Shown: positions 35,817 through 48,257, counted from the first letter of the stretch. The stretch is 64,000 bases of DNA from Argentina anserina (GCF_933775445.1 NC_065873.1:22444001-22508000); one strand, 5' to 3'. Notes: generated by a model not told the origin, from the letters alone. Made by a program: numbers and translations.

Positions 35817-36325
35817 TGTAAATTAAATTACATGATATGATATGAGTACAAAACCAAAGATTATATGCATAACAACTAATCGTTAACTTAGTAAATGAGA
35901 TTAACTTACCATCTTCATGAACGACGACACCGTGATCCATTGTGCCTTAATCCAAAGTCACAAGGTGCTAGGCAAGGTCTTCCGTTAGTCACTACTCTTT
36001 GCTTTCTCAATGGACAGAAACTCACGCAAATAACTCGTAGTGATAACAGAGACGTTTACCATTTATATATAGAGAATATTTAACCCTTAAGAGCCCTTCC
36101 ATTAAAGACATCTTGTAAGTTAAGTCATCTTATTTAGATTCCTGATTCAATACTGATTTGTAGTCTTGCTTCTAGACTTAAATTAGGATTCCTTACCATA
36201 ATGATATAATACACGAAATCATTAGGAACTAGATTTGATACTATCTTTGTTTCCATGTATAAATAGATTATGACATTAAATATGATAATCATATAATATG
36301 TGATATGTCCAAAATTGATCTAACA
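35817..36325 (-). repeat. Copia 5' LTR (right in window)
   Basis: 509 bases. It carries an extra ATATG unit near its plus-strand start compared with the other LTR and is followed by the ATCTT target duplication. Confidence 0.93.
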
Positions 36326-36573
36326 ATCTTGTATCAAATGCTGACCATAAAAGTACCTAGGTACAAACTACATTAGATAACTAAACACTATAATACTCAG
36401 AAAAAACTGATATGATGAAAGACAACTCTAGTCAATAATTGAGTCATAGAAAGAAGCATAGACATCTAGAAATTGGAAACTCTGCTCTTAATCTACTTTA
36501 TAGTAAAAGGGAAAAAAATCTAGTCTTACTGATCCAAGATGCCTACATCACAGGAACAACCTTTTAGTGCAAG

Positions 36574-37113
36574 TAGGGGTGGGCATAAAAAACAGAAATC
36601 CCGATCCCGTCCCGAAATTTATAGGGACGGGACTGGACGGAGGTCTAAAAACGTTCATCCCGTCTTGATCCCGTCCCGTTTCATAATGGTGGGATGAGAC
36701 GTGGGACGAATAATTTTTATCCCGCTTCGTCCCTTCCCACCTTTAATGAAAACTTAAACATTCTTATATATTTGTATCAAAATGAAACTAATTTATGTTC
36801 TTAATAACTCCAAAATTATATCAACTCAAATAATAATGGTAAATTATAATATTTTGAAAATAATATGCATTTTTTTGTTAAAATTATTATTGAATGTTAC
36901 TTTGTTATGAAAAAGTAAAAATATAGGTTTTTATTTAACTTCATAGGAAGGTGGGATTTGTCCCGTCCCGTCCCGTCCCAACCGGGATTAATCCCGAGTG
37001 GGATGCATTCTTAAAAACCCTTGTCCCGTCCCGATCCCGCCCCGATTCAAAAGAGTGGGACGGGACGTGGGATGAGTCATTTCCCGTCCCATCTCGTCCC
37101 GTGCCCACCCCTA
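36574..37113. mobile_element. hAT-type MITE (540 bp)
   Basis: Inverted termini TAGGGGTGGGCA are flanked by a perfect 8-bp duplication, AGTGCAAG (36566-36573 and 37114-37121). Subterminal regions consist of CCCGTCCCG/CGGGACGGG motifs in both orientations around an AT-rich core. It is non-coding and related in its ends to the element at 24189-24793. Confidence 0.92.
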
Positions 37114-38271
37114 AGTGCAAGTATCTATGGATGAACTCTTCAGCCATATCTAAAGATCTATTCCACTTACACTTGTTGTACTCATCACTACATACATAAC
37201 CTAGTCCAGGTTTGCTAACTTTTATAACCTGATTTAATTAAGTTTTATTACTATTTCAATCCAAAAGGCAAAGAAGGAACGAAAGGCTAAAACAACAAAC
37301 CAACAAAATTGAATTAGCAAATCATACTACTAACGAATTTGTAGAGGCAAATGAAAGTAAGAGGAAAGATTACCTAACTTCTAACAGGAACAAACAGTGC
37401 ATTCTCCAAATCGAATACAAACCAAAGGTACATAGCTTCGACCAACAATCCAAGTATCCAACCGTACAGTAGGAAACTTATGCGTTAAAAACAAATAAAC
37501 CAGTCACACCTCTTCCAAATTCCAGTTATAGCCAATTAATAGCAGAGAGAAGAAACGCAGGATCAAAATTCAAATCCATTTCAAAAGGATTTTGTAGTTT
37601 TATAATATAGCAAAATAATTCTGGAATTACTCGAGTCTCACAACCATGAAAACTCAAATGGGTTTTGAATCACAAATCTAAAATGGGGATTCAAGAGGGG
37701 GGACCGCATAACATTGGCCTGAGGCGTAGTATCAGGGATGGTGATAGGTCCATGTTGCTTGACGACGTCGTATGGATCCCTCGCGAGCTTTGTAGGTTTA
37801 AAACCATCGCAACCCAGATTGGTTTTAGAAGCCCCAAGCTGGAGAACGAAGCAAGGGAGAGCGAGAGAAATTTGAGAAAAGTAGGAGAGGGAGGGAGGGA
37901 GAGAGAGAGAGTGGGCGAGAAACTTCAGGAATCGACCTGTTACGACACGTGTAGATCACTTGGGCTTTTATCTCTGAGCGAGTGGCAAGACCGCAATTAG
38001 CAGAAAACGGAGGGTAGAACCGTAATTTTATTCTTAGGAACAGTACACCGACGGTGAACAGGAAGCACCGGGTAGTATATAGTAAATTACTCGTGTGCCA
38101 ACATTGTACAATAAAATTCTTAGAACTAGTTACTTTAGTACAATATCAGTTCTAGTATTGTTACTCCAAGTTTTCATTTTCCCTCTAGTGTGTAATAGAG
38201 GGTCTATTTGGTTAATTTACTTTCCTTGTATCAGAAGTTGATTAGGATTAACTAGGAATCATACATTCTAG
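37114..38271. other. intergenic, with GA-rich possible transcript start on the minus strand
   Basis: From about 37650 to 37950 the base composition rises and a GA-rich tract (37880-37915) resembles a plant 5' UTR read on the minus strand. A minus-strand frame without a good start reads ARDPYDVVKQHGPITIPDTT. No continuing exons were found to the left, where transposons fill the sequence. The remainder is PHT1 upstream DNA. Confidence 0.35.
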
Positions 38272-38279
38272 GAATATTC
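38272..38279 (+). promoter_or_regulatory. P1BS element (PHR1-binding site) upstream of PHT1
   Basis: GAATATTC fits the GNATATNC consensus bound by PHR1-type MYB regulators under phosphate starvation. It is palindromic and lies 153 bases before the start codon and about 75 bases before a TATATATTA box (38354-38362), a typical place for an active site. Confidence 0.72.
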
Positions 38280-38353
38280 TCCTCATTCTCAGTGTCAATG
38301 TATGAGAAGAATTCTTGATCAGAGCTGTACTTGGATTTGTTTCCCTTAAACGC

Positions 38354-38362
38354 TATATATTA
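38354..38362 (+). promoter_or_regulatory. TATA box of PHT1
   Basis: TATATATTA lies 70 bases before the ATG, implying a leader of roughly 45 bases. Confidence 0.55.
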
Positions 38363-38431
38363 ATCACAACCTACAACCTCCAACAACATAATCAGAGAGA
38401 GTGATATCGAGAGAAACACAAAAGCTCAGAC

Positions 38432-40042
38432 ATGGCCAATGACAATGACCAGCCGCAGCAGCTGGAAGTTCTTTCCATGCTTGATGCCGCGAAAACACAA
38501 TTCTACCACTTCAGGGCAGTGGTCATCTCCGGCATGGGATTCTTCACCGATTCCTACGACCTTTTCTGCATCTCCCTCGTCACCAAACTCCTCGGCCGCA
38601 TCTACTACACCCTTCCGGGGTCCTCTAAACCCGGCAGCCTCCCTCCTAACTTGGCTGCTGCCGTCAATGGAGTAGCTCTCTGCGGCACCCTCGCTGGCCA
38701 ACTCTTCTTCGGGTGGCTTGGTGACAAGCTCGGCCGCAAACGCGTCTATGGCATAACCCTAATGCTTATGGTGGGCTGCTCTATCTGCTCTGGACTCTCC
38801 TTCGGAAGCACCCCCAACTCCGTCATGGCCACCCTCTGCTTCTTCCGATTCTGGCTCGGCTTCGGCATCGGCGGTGACTACCCGCTCTCTGCTACCATCA
38901 TGGCAGAGTATTCCAACAAGAAAACCCGTGGTGCATTTATTGCCGCCGTCTTTGCCATGCAAGGGTTTGGGATTTTGGCTGGAGGAATGGTGGCGATCGT
39001 AGTATCAGCTATCTTCCGCGAGCTTTATCCGGCGCAACCCTACGCTGAGAACCACATCGAATCCATCCCTTCTCAGGTCGACTACGTATGGAGGATTATT
39101 CTCATGTTCGGTGCTCTTCCGGCGGGCCTTACTTATTACTGGAGAAGACAAATGCCGGAGACCCCTCGCTATACTGCCTTGGTGGCCAAGGATGGAACCA
39201 AAGCTTGTGAAGACATGTCCAAAGTTTTAAACGTCGAAATCAAGGAGGAGCAGATAGTAGTGCAGAGCAAGGCGAAGTCTTTTGGTCTGTTTTCCAAGGA
39301 GTTCATGAGGCGACATGGAATGCACTTACTGGGAACATCGGCTTGTTGGTTCTTACTAGACATTGCTTACTACAGCCAAAATCTGTTCCAGAAGGATATT
39401 TTCAGCGCCGTGGGATGGCTGCCCGCTGCAAAGTCGATGAGTGCCCTTGATGAGCTTTTCAAGATTGCTAGGGCACAAACCCTAATTGCTCTTTGTGGTA
39501 CTGTTCCCGGCTATTGGTTCACTGTGGCTTTGATCGATCGCAAGCACTTTGGACGGTTCCGTATTCAGCTGATTGGGTTCTTTTTCATGACTGTATTCAT
39601 GTTTGTTTTGGGAATTGGGTACCACCATTGGAGTATGCCGGCTAACAATATTGGGTTTATAGCGCTTTATGCACTGACATTTTTCTTCGCCAATTTCGGA
39701 CCTAACAGCACCACATTTGTGGTGCCGGCTGAGATTTTTCCAGCAAGGTTTCGGTCCACTTGTCACGGAATTTCGGCGGCTTTCGGCAAGGCGGGTGCAA
39801 TTGTCGGGGCTTTTGGGTTCTTGTATGCGTCGCAGAATCAAGACAAGGCTAAGGCTGATGCAGGGTTCCCGGCTGGAATTGGGATGAAGAATTCTCTGTT
39901 AGTACTTGCAGTGATCAATACCATAGGGTTATTGTTTACGTTCTTGGTTCCTGAATCTAAGGGGAAATCCCTCGAGGAGATGTCAAGGGAGAATGAAGAA
40001 CAAAGAGGTGATCTTGAGAACCAAGTAGAGGCTAATGTTTAG
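38432..40042 (+). CDS. PHT1: PHT1-family high-affinity inorganic phosphate:H+ symporter, 536 aa
   Basis: This plasma-membrane phosphate importer belongs to the major facilitator superfamily. The intronless 536-residue frame matches the usual PHT1 length (about 520-540). Visible marks are [20 protein letters not shown] in the first membrane segment (about 37-56), the MFS loop [11 protein letters not shown] (about 97-107), and the PHT1 signature [15 protein letters not shown] (about 148-162). A hydrophilic central loop (about 240-300) follows, then the second six-helix half with [26 protein letters not shown] and [13 protein letters not shown] near the C-terminus. The C-terminal tail is acidic and short. 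[13 protein letters not shown] has Pro where Ala is usual. The ATG is in CAGACATGGCC context. The upstream P1BS suggests induction by phosphate starvation. Which paralogue this is cannot be decided. Confidence 0.95.
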   Translation: MANDNDQPQQLEVLSMLDAAKTQFYHFRAVVISGMGFFTDSYDLFCISLVTKLLGRIYYTLPGSSKPGSLPPNLAAAVNGVALCGTLAGQLFFGWLGDKLGRKRVYGITLMLMVGCSICSGLSFGSTPNSVMATLCFFRFWLGFGIGGDYPLSATIMAEYSNKKTRGAFIAAVFAMQGFGILAGGMVAIVVSAIFRELYPAQPYAENHIESIPSQVDYVWRIILMFGALPAGLTYYWRRQMPETPRYTALVAKDGTKACEDMSKVLNVEIKEEQIVVQSKAKSFGLFSKEFMRRHGMHLLGTSACWFLLDIAYYSQNLFQKDIFSAVGWLPAAKSMSALDELFKIARAQTLIALCGTVPGYWFTVALIDRKHFGRFRIQLIGFFFMTVFMFVLGIGYHHWSMPANNIGFIALYALTFFFANFGPNSTTFVVPAEIFPARFRSTCHGISAAFGKAGAIVGAFGFLYASQNQDKAKADAGFPAGIGMKNSLLVLAVINTIGLLFTFLVPESKGKSLEEMSRENEEQRGDLENQVEANV

Positions 40043-40580
40043 GATTAATTATTTGTATTGTATTAGCTCATAGTTAGTTTACTTTCTGAACTTAATGATC
40101 GATGTTTACGATTATATGTCTTTTTGGACATAATTCATAGCACATAGTTTTGCTTTCTGAATTTAATGTTGGTTGCTAATCAGAGCCTCGAGCTCATTCA
40201 TTGTTAATTTGTTATCGTCTTTAAGTCTCAACCATCATGAGGATATATAAACCACGTTGATATATATAGGTCCGGCCGTAATTACAATTTTCGACGCATC
40301 TTTTGGTGATGTACTTCATGAAGGCGTGGCTGATCGAAAACCAAATGAACGTAACTGAGTTTGAGATCAATTCAACATAGCTCCGCTATACATGTAACAA
40401 TTAAAACCCTCTCTGTTCTCCAACATTAACACTCGAGCTTAATTTGTTTTAACCGCTTAAAGCATTTGGAGTTTGAATTAGTTCGATCTAACTCATCATA
40501 TCTAAGTTACCCCTACCATATATAAGGGCATCAAATAAGCTTCCAAGCTTTATATAACTAGCTAGCAAGATTCAAGCTGC
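40043..40580. other. PHT1 3' flank
   Basis: Probable 3' UTR and AT-rich flank up to the CACTA element. No coding signal. Confidence 0.45.
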
Positions 40581-42358
40581 CACTACTAGTGAAAAGAGTA
40601 AAGGGTACAGACCTAATGGCGACGACATGTTTTCCCGTTGCCTATTTACTACATGGGGACAGATGAAGGATGGCAGTGGCAAAATAAAGACTTGGGTACG
40701 GTATCGGTATCCATATGAGGGAAAGTAACAATTTTGACCCGGATACTTTCTAATACCATACCCAATTTATAATAAGGGATTGGTTTTCCAACGGGTCTTC
40801 AACATCCGTGCATATATCTTTCATAAAGTTGAGTTTCAACAACTGATACTTTTAATGTCCGTAGCTAAATGGTAAAAAATTGGGCACGGGATGATTAAAT
40901 AATATTTGTATATTGTGATATATCCCAATAATTGTTAGAAATCGGTCATGGGTACAATATCCGTCCCTAAGTGACTTTGTCATTGTTTTATTTAGTAATA
41001 TTTCTTCCCATCATCGCTCCATTCACATACATATTTTATTTAACTATATATGCCCATGCATATTTTTGCTACGGACATCTTCAGTCGGACAACGGAGAAC
41101 ACATAGTTTTGATTCCCCCAACTAATTGTATCACATCCTTAAAGTTTATTTTTATAATTTTACGTAATAAAGCTTTGATCGTCCATGAGCAAATGCTACC
41201 CAAGAAAAACTAAAATAAGTTAAAACAAAAACATGGTCGTGCCCGTATGTAACCCACCTGAATTCAAAAAAAATTGAAAACTAAACCCACCAAAAACATA
41301 GCCGTGCCCCAAAGTAATATATTCTCGGATCTATCGGAATCTTTTTGGTATCACCAACCCTTATCTCTTCCCACTCAAATCCACATCTCTTCTCTTGTAT
41401 AGGTTTTCATCTCTTATAGTTTTTGTTGGATTGACTATCCAATTATGATTTTGTGTAGATAATAACCTCGATGGGTTCAAAGGGAAAGGTGGGAAGTAGG
41501 CGAAATGGAAGAAGAACAGACCTTCTAGACCTGTTAGATCACTCTGATTTGAACCCACCAATATGAGATTTAAGAGCTTGTTTGGCCTCGTCAATGGAAT
41601 CCAACAAGCCTACACCACTCTCGGCAAATACGGCAGCCAAGTCACCACTAACTTCTCATACCTTTCTGTTTCATTATTTTATTATTTATTTTAATATCAA
41701 TTTTGTTCTTGTAAAGTTGTGATTTGTGTGTAACCGTATAATAAATCTAATATCTTGATCTTTGATATGGGCAAATATGGATTTGGGTTTTAGAGGAGGA
41801 AGAAAAAGAGGAGATTCCGAAACTAGGTTTTGGGAGTTGCCGGAAGAAAAAGAGGAGGTGGCGGAGGAAGAATATTAGTTGGCTCCGGTGGAGTAGACTT
41901 GAGGGTTGATCGGAGAGGCTATTGGCAGAAGAAAAATACATGTATTTCAAAGACGGAACAAAACGAAATATATCAAATGTATGAACCTACAATGTATTTC
42001 ATAATAAGAAAAATACGAATGAGGAATAAAATTTGTTCAAATCCAACTTTTTTTCTTTAATTTGTACCAATTGGGCACATATAAAAGGTACAGTAGAAGA
42101 TCTTACTATAAGATATATTGTACATTGGTTACTATTTAATGTCAAAAAGGAAAATAAAGAGGGCGTGAATGTTTGTACCTAAGGGTGCAACAAACACAAA
42201 AAACAGTACCCAAATTGCAAAAATCACAAATGAAGATGGTAGAAATAGGGTTGGACAGGTTTTTGGTCCCCATACACCAATGTGTATCGATTATGTCCTC
42301 TATATGCTAAATGGGCACGGAAAAGTGGTTGTGCCCTATAGCCGTTTCGCTAGTAGTG
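40581..42358. mobile_element. non-autonomous CACTA (En/Spm) element, 1.8 kb
   Basis: The left end CACTACTAGTGAAAA and the right end, inverted, CACTACTAGCGAAAC agree over about 25 bases with few mismatches and end in the diagnostic CACTA/TAGTG. The 3-bp duplication TGC lies directly outside both ends (40578-40580 and 42359-42361). Short GGCACGG/CCGTGCCC motifs recur near both ends, as CACTA subterminal repeats do. There is no transposase frame. Open frames inside (41361-41594, 41747-42060, 42169-42381) show no family resemblance. Confidence 0.85.
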
Positions 42359-43533
42359 TGCTGCTGGACCAGCAGTGCTAGCTGGGTTTCTATATATGAT
42401 CAGGTGTTAAATGTTGATCAGTTTGGACCATAATAATATAGATATCACAAGCTTTCTGAGCTGTGACAAAGACTCCTCCTCCATGTAGATAGAAAAAGGT
42501 TCAATTATGAAAACTTATAGCTTCAACCTATGGCAAAGCTAGCTAGCAGTGTTTTGTGAGTGATGAGAGTACGGAACAACAACATATCTAGGTCCCTGCT
42601 GCCTGCCCTAATCAAACTGTTAAGAGTTTTGCAAATGGACCACCACAGTCGATCGAGCTCGGCAACTTGAACCAATCCTAACGATTATATATATGTGTGT
42701 GTGTGGTTTCCCTGGCCTGCCTTTTTCCTCATTCGGATTTACAACTACAGCTGTGGAAACTTATACGATACATTGGTCTCCAACTGAAAAAGCTAGGGCA
42801 GAACCTTGAATGCGAGTACCCTAACATGTACTTGAGCTTAACAATTTCCTTACTCATCTGGATATGAACCTAAAAGACAAACTCGTTCAGACATTGTTAT
42901 GAACCAGATCCGTGAGCCGGATGTCTTGTCAAACAACTTCCGTCTGAGTCATCGTTCCACCCAAGGTCTATTAAGATAAAATTGGATTAGAGGTCAAGAC
43001 CGGTGAGGTGCCGGCCTATGACTCTCTGATACTTAAGTTAGTAGACTCTTAAGGAGTAGGTTAAAGACTTAAAATTCATTAACTATTTTGAAAGATTATG
43101 GTCTCTAGTCTTTTATAGACTTTGGGAAGTGTGTCTGTTTTACCACATATCATGTGGGAGATTGCAACAGTGAAAATAGTGGCTTGGCCGTTGTGGGAAG
43201 CCCACTTTGAGGTGTCGTGGCCGGCGTTTGTGGTGGAACTAAGGGTCACCGACCACCAATTGTTGGAGGTGGCAATGGTGGGATCAGATTCCACCTCTAG
43301 TTTAACCTGAAGGGTGGCCGAAAGTTGGAGAAGCTTGCCGAGAAAGTCTCCCCACGAGATGGAGTTAACAGACATCATCACATGTATATATACATTTCAT
43401 GCAGCTAAGTGATCGCGTGGCTTGATGATATACGTACATTTCTTTGATCTAACAGAACTCTACAAGATCGATGAATAGAGCGTACAGTATAACCCTAGCT
43501 TGGCTAGCTAATACATGCAGCTATATATATTTA
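42359..43533. other. intergenic
   Basis: An overlapping pair of frames on opposite strands at 43079-43381 has somewhat balanced composition but no recognisable domain. Nothing else is supported. Confidence 0.35.
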
Positions 43534-44578
43534 CTGGGGCGGAACCACATGAAAGGCAGGTGGGGCTATAGCCCTACCGAAAAACAACCACAAATATTAA
43601 CTAATATATGTGTTAAAATAACAAATGTCTATGTTGGTTGAATTGGCTAACTACCATTCTCAATTCTAGTCCTACCCAATGACTCTTGGTTAGATTCCCC
43701 ACTCCCCCCACTTTTTGTATTTTTCATTCCATTTTTTTTCTTCTTTCTCTTCTTTCTTAGTTCTTTTTCCCTTTTAAAAACGTTTCTCTATCCTTCTACT
43801 TTACAATTTTGAGAAAATATAAACTCTATATTAATTATTTATATTCTCTATCCATTTTTTTCATTCCTTTTTTCTTCTGTTCTCTCCTTTCCAGTTTTTT
43901 TCCCTTTCAAATTTTTTTCTATATTCTTATACTTTACAACTTTGTCTACCTATTTTCTATCTCTAAAATCTATTTTAATTTATTTATATTTTCTCCCTAT
44001 TTTTTTTCTCATTATCTTTCTTTAGCCACGATCGATACAATACCAATGTCACTTGCGATTGAAATGCGAGAGGCAAAACCTCTTTATTCAGCAGCAATTA
44101 GCGCTTGATTGTTGAAGGGACTTCTTTTTTACTTAGGCTTATGCTTAGATTTCATATTGCGCTCAACTGAAAACCTCAAATTTATTGGTACGCATGTTTT
44201 TCTGTACTTGAATTTGATTCAAAACACTTCATCACATGGATGGTTGGTTTACTTGGTTATATGATTTCATCTGAAGATAAGGATTATGAATTAAGTGGTG
44301 CAAAGTAGAAGAAAGAACTTGAAGTCCAATAGTCTCAAATTATGTTTTTATATGTATGTTACTACGAAAAACTTCATTGAAGCATAATAAAAATGTGGTT
44401 GACAATAGTTTATACGTTGAGGACATACACTTGAAATGAGACATTTTCAAATTTGATTCATCTAATTTTTTACATGTAATTAACATATTATTTATATATT
44501 TTTTAGGTATTTAATTTTCTAAAAAAAAAATTGGACAAAAATCAGCCCTACCCATTTTTCAATTCTAGTTCGCCCCTA
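43534..44578. mobile_element. probable hAT-type MITE (1.05 kb)
   Basis: The left end reads CTGGGGCGGAACC and the right end, inverted, TAGGGGCGAACT. Both arms then hold a GGTGGGGCT/GGGTAGGGCT motif. Flanks TATATTTA (43526-43533) and TATATGTA (44579-44586) give a 7-of-8 target duplication. The interior has long pyrimidine-rich stretches (about 43700-44000) and no coding capacity. Exact ends are uncertain by a base or two because the flanks are AT-rich. Confidence 0.65.
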
Positions 44579-47541
44579 TATATGTATACATTTTAATTAT
44601 TTCATCATGTAGAGCAACTTTTTGTGGTGGAGAGCCTCTCAGACCCGACATCGATCCTTCAATTCCAGCTAGAAAATGATAATAATAGCAACTTATTTTG
44701 TATATATTCAGAAGAGATCAAGAAACAATGATGATTATATCAAGCCAATGAAGCCATCAAGATGCGTGTAGAAAAAGTAATACATACATCCATGTGTATA
44801 CATATCAGATATATAAGAAGTTCTATCCATAAATAAATGGATTATGGATATATAATGGGACCTCTCAAAGTAACCAGGATTATTAAGGTCCTATAGAACC
44901 ACATGATGAATGATATTGTAGACCTATTCAATTGTTTAAGGATTGAGACGCATCATTGGACAGACATCATTTTCCATATACTAATTAAGAAATGTGTTTT
45001 GAGGGCTCCGACACGCCCAATTTGATTAATACAATTTTAAAAGGACCGAAATCAGTGACTTCGATCCGATCTTTGGGATTTTCTGATGGCTTATGGAGTA
45101 TTTGTTTGGATGTTGATCAGTTGGTGATAGTTGATAGCCAAGTATCGGGATCGATCAGGACCAGGCGAAACCACCATAAATCAACATCACTTATCTTCAC
45201 AAGTACTTGTTGATCAAAACGATCTTGATGAGTTTAATTCTTTAAAAAAAATTTGTTAGGTTCAAGTTAATATCAAGTCATGGTGTTATCATGCATCCTG
45301 AATGTGCTATAACATACATGCTTTGAAATATAGGCCAATTTTCGATTGAAATTCAAGACGTGATCGTGTTTTGTATTATTCAATCATCAAAAGAATTCAT
45401 ATGCATTTGTATATATTTACCTGTTCAAAGCCTAGAGATTAATTACAACACATTCGATATTTGAACTTCATGACTATCGTTAATCGTGTTTTGTATTCAA
45501 CTTTCTCATACCTTAAAATTTGCTGCTCTGGTTCTATATCATTGTTGGTTGGCCGGCAAAGGCCTTAAATCATTATTTTGCGGTTTTAAAGGTTGGAAAT
45601 TTGAATGATTCCCAATAGATATTGTATGAGACACACTTCGAAATGTAATCTTCACATACCAATTGAGATACACTCCCTATTTTTTCTCAAAACAATTTGA
45701 AATATCCTGTCTTGATGATAATAGAATGAAATAAGCATGACCAGGCTCCTCGATCTTGTTTTGCAAAACTCATGACCATGGATTGAGTCAATTGGAACCA
45801 TTTCTTCTTAATGGCAAGAGATTGAGAATCCCATTTCAAATAGAAATTAGAAACTTGTTCATCAAGTAAAAATCTTTTTATAAAAATAATATAGAAGATT
45901 CCAACTATTGTAAGGTTCTCATTGAAAGTTCATCCGTACTAATTATCTGTTTAATCATACACATTGCCAATCAATTCAAACAGTGAAGCGATAGAATTAT
46001 AATATCTGCGGCTACTCACACAACCACTTGTTCTAATTCTTATGTAGTATGTCACACTTGACTACAATTCACAAGCCTTGTTTGACAATATGCATGATTC
46101 ACATCACGGATAAGATAACTACTATTAACTACACAATTACCATCCACACCCGGACTACTTTGCAGCCGTCTAATTACTATGACGCCAATTAATTGATTTA
46201 CAATTTTCCATGTTAACTTTGTTGTGGTGCAGGTAGCCTACAAATCTTGACAAATAGTGCCCTGTTGGCCTGCTTGATCATTACACATCAAACTCAAAAT
46301 GAAGTATTTCGAAGAGTATTGCTTTCGTATATAAAACAAACACAATTTTCCTGGTTCGTCTTGTTTGCAACAACGTCAACTACCAGTAAGAAGATCAAAA
46401 ACAGAGGAATTTGTTAAAAGTTGCATACATCATGCTTGGAATATAGCAAAGATACGGGACATTTGGCCTAATAACTTTATGCTATAATTATAGGTTAAGT
46501 TGTGTAACGTCATGATCCAATTGCCTAAATGGTTCCATTAATTGAGTGAAACTTTATGATGACATGTATTGTTCTATTCATAGTGATTTCATACACTCTT
46601 GGAAGTTGAAACTACTAGAGTCATGTTCTAATTGTTTGTTGTTTGGTTTTATGGGCAATTCTTCATTTTATGTGATGTACTCATTTTATTACGTTAGGTT
46701 TTTACATATATGTTATGTTGTTTATATTTTTATATGTCCAATGGTCGTAGAACAAAAAATAAAATATTAATAATTTTTCGTGTTTGGTGGTCACTATTTT
46801 CAGCTAGCTTGTTGTTTCGAACTTGTTTGATATGCATCTTAATACTCAATCACTCTTCTCAAATATCATATTGTCCACTTGTTAATTTGTTGATCAACGC
46901 ATGATTGTTATCTACTATGTCATAATTTTAAGTAACAGATATTAGATCCTAAAAATATTCAATTTCTCCCTTTCACAACATATTTCAATAATCAAGAAGC
47001 AAAAGGAGATGTTGAATGAAGAAAGTAGCATAACTTCGAATCTTACAGACCCTTTTAAGTTTTAACTCGCAGTTGAGAGTTTATTTACCAACTTCACACT
47101 TGCATTATAGCCATATTTTGATATTTGAGGTATATAGTAGATACATACCGAGCAATCCTAATTGTGAAGTATAGAATAAGAAGTATTGTAGGTACATGAA
47201 ACAATGACACCCTTGAGTCCTTGACATATAGTGGGAAATTTTCCAAAAACTCCATAAATAAGTTAATAACCCCAATTCCTTAAACTTTGGGTGGCCCAAC
47301 ATTTCCATTGCGTGGTTAAATCTTTTGCCATTTCAATTTCTTTCCCATGCCCAAATATATACATTACTTCTGAGTTCTGAAAACCTGTGACAGATATTCA
47401 ACTCAATTACTTTCCTTTTTCATGCAAAACTTGCAAAGTGATTCCAAAGTAATTTACTGGTTAAGAATCTCATAACTCTTTTCCAATGCATCACACCTCC
47501 AAGAAAAATTGGCATACTTAATCATCTACCACACCAAACAT
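44579..47541. other. gene-poor AT-rich intergenic stretch
   Basis: No gene, RNA gene or bounded repeat could be supported on either strand. Short open frames here lack start context and domain features. Confidence 0.45.
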
Positions 47542-48257
47542 TAGGCCTCATCACGGGCCGGGCCGGGCCAGGCCAAGTCCTGTCCTAAATTTTAGGGTTT
47601 AAAGTAGGGTCATGCCGGGTTTTGACTAAGTCAACAAATAATATAGCCAGGCCGAGTTTGATCAGGTTAGGACTCTGATTGTCAAATTTTTACCTGCTCT
47701 CAAGGCTGATGGCGGGTCGGGCCAACCCTCCAAATATGGCTAAATAAGGCCGAAATGGGCCGAACATGGTCTTTTTTATTTAACAAAAATAAAAATAATG
47801 TTTAATTTTTTTTCTCAAAATTTACTTATGTGGTTGCAAGTATAAGACAAACCTTTTTTTACAAGTATATGATCATATTATAAATGCATATATGCCTTAG
47901 ATTTAACTTAAAACATCTATAACTTTAAATCTAAGTGATTATATATGAATATCTTATATCAAATTACTCAAAAGCCATTATTGTTTTTCACAACAAATAG
48001 AAATATAAGACATAAAGTTTACAAAATCAATTGCAAATGTATTGTATATAAAATATAAAAAAGATATTTAAAAATAAAAATAAAAAGTAAATTATTATTA
48101 TGTTCTAAACGGGCCAAATATGACGGGCTATTAGCGCCAGGGCGGGTTTCATTTGCTCAACCCTTACCCTACTTTATTTGAAAGATGCTCGGGCTGGGCC
48201 CAGCTTCAGCCCTACCGGGTATGGCGCTAATGCCCAAGGGCTATTTGATGAGGCTTA
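47542..48257. mobile_element. hAT-type MITE (716 bp)
   Basis: Termini TAGGCCTCATCA and, inverted, TAAGCCTCATCA (11 of 12) are flanked by a perfect 8-bp duplication, CCAAACAT (47534-47541 and 48258-48265). Subterminal regions are rich in CGGGCC/GGCC motifs. The termini are nearly those of the tandem-array element at 26283-29231, so both probably answer to the same transposase. Confidence 0.93.

Larger units (their letters stand above)
29251..36325 (-). mobile_element. Copia-type LTR retrotransposon, structurally complete but coding-defective (7.1 kb)
   Basis: Two near-identical LTRs (29251-29754 and 35817-36325) enclose gag, protease, integrase, reverse transcriptase and RNase H remains in Copia order on the minus strand. 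The exact 5-bp duplication ATCTT flanks the element (29246-29250 and 36326-36330). The primer-binding site TGGTATCAGAGC (minus strand, 35814-35803) lies two bases inside the right LTR and matches the initiator-Met tRNA end. By eye the LTRs differ at about 14 substitutions and one 5-base indel in about 505 bases, so the insertion is not recent. The reading frame is interrupted several times. Element-encoded transposition is therefore unlikely. Confidence 0.95.

Noticed and set aside
16210..40042. Phosphate/symbiosis gene cluster (NSP2 plus PHT1)
   Set aside because: The two genes are 20 kb apart, separated by an unrelated aminotransferase and many transposons; proximity alone does not support a functional cluster.
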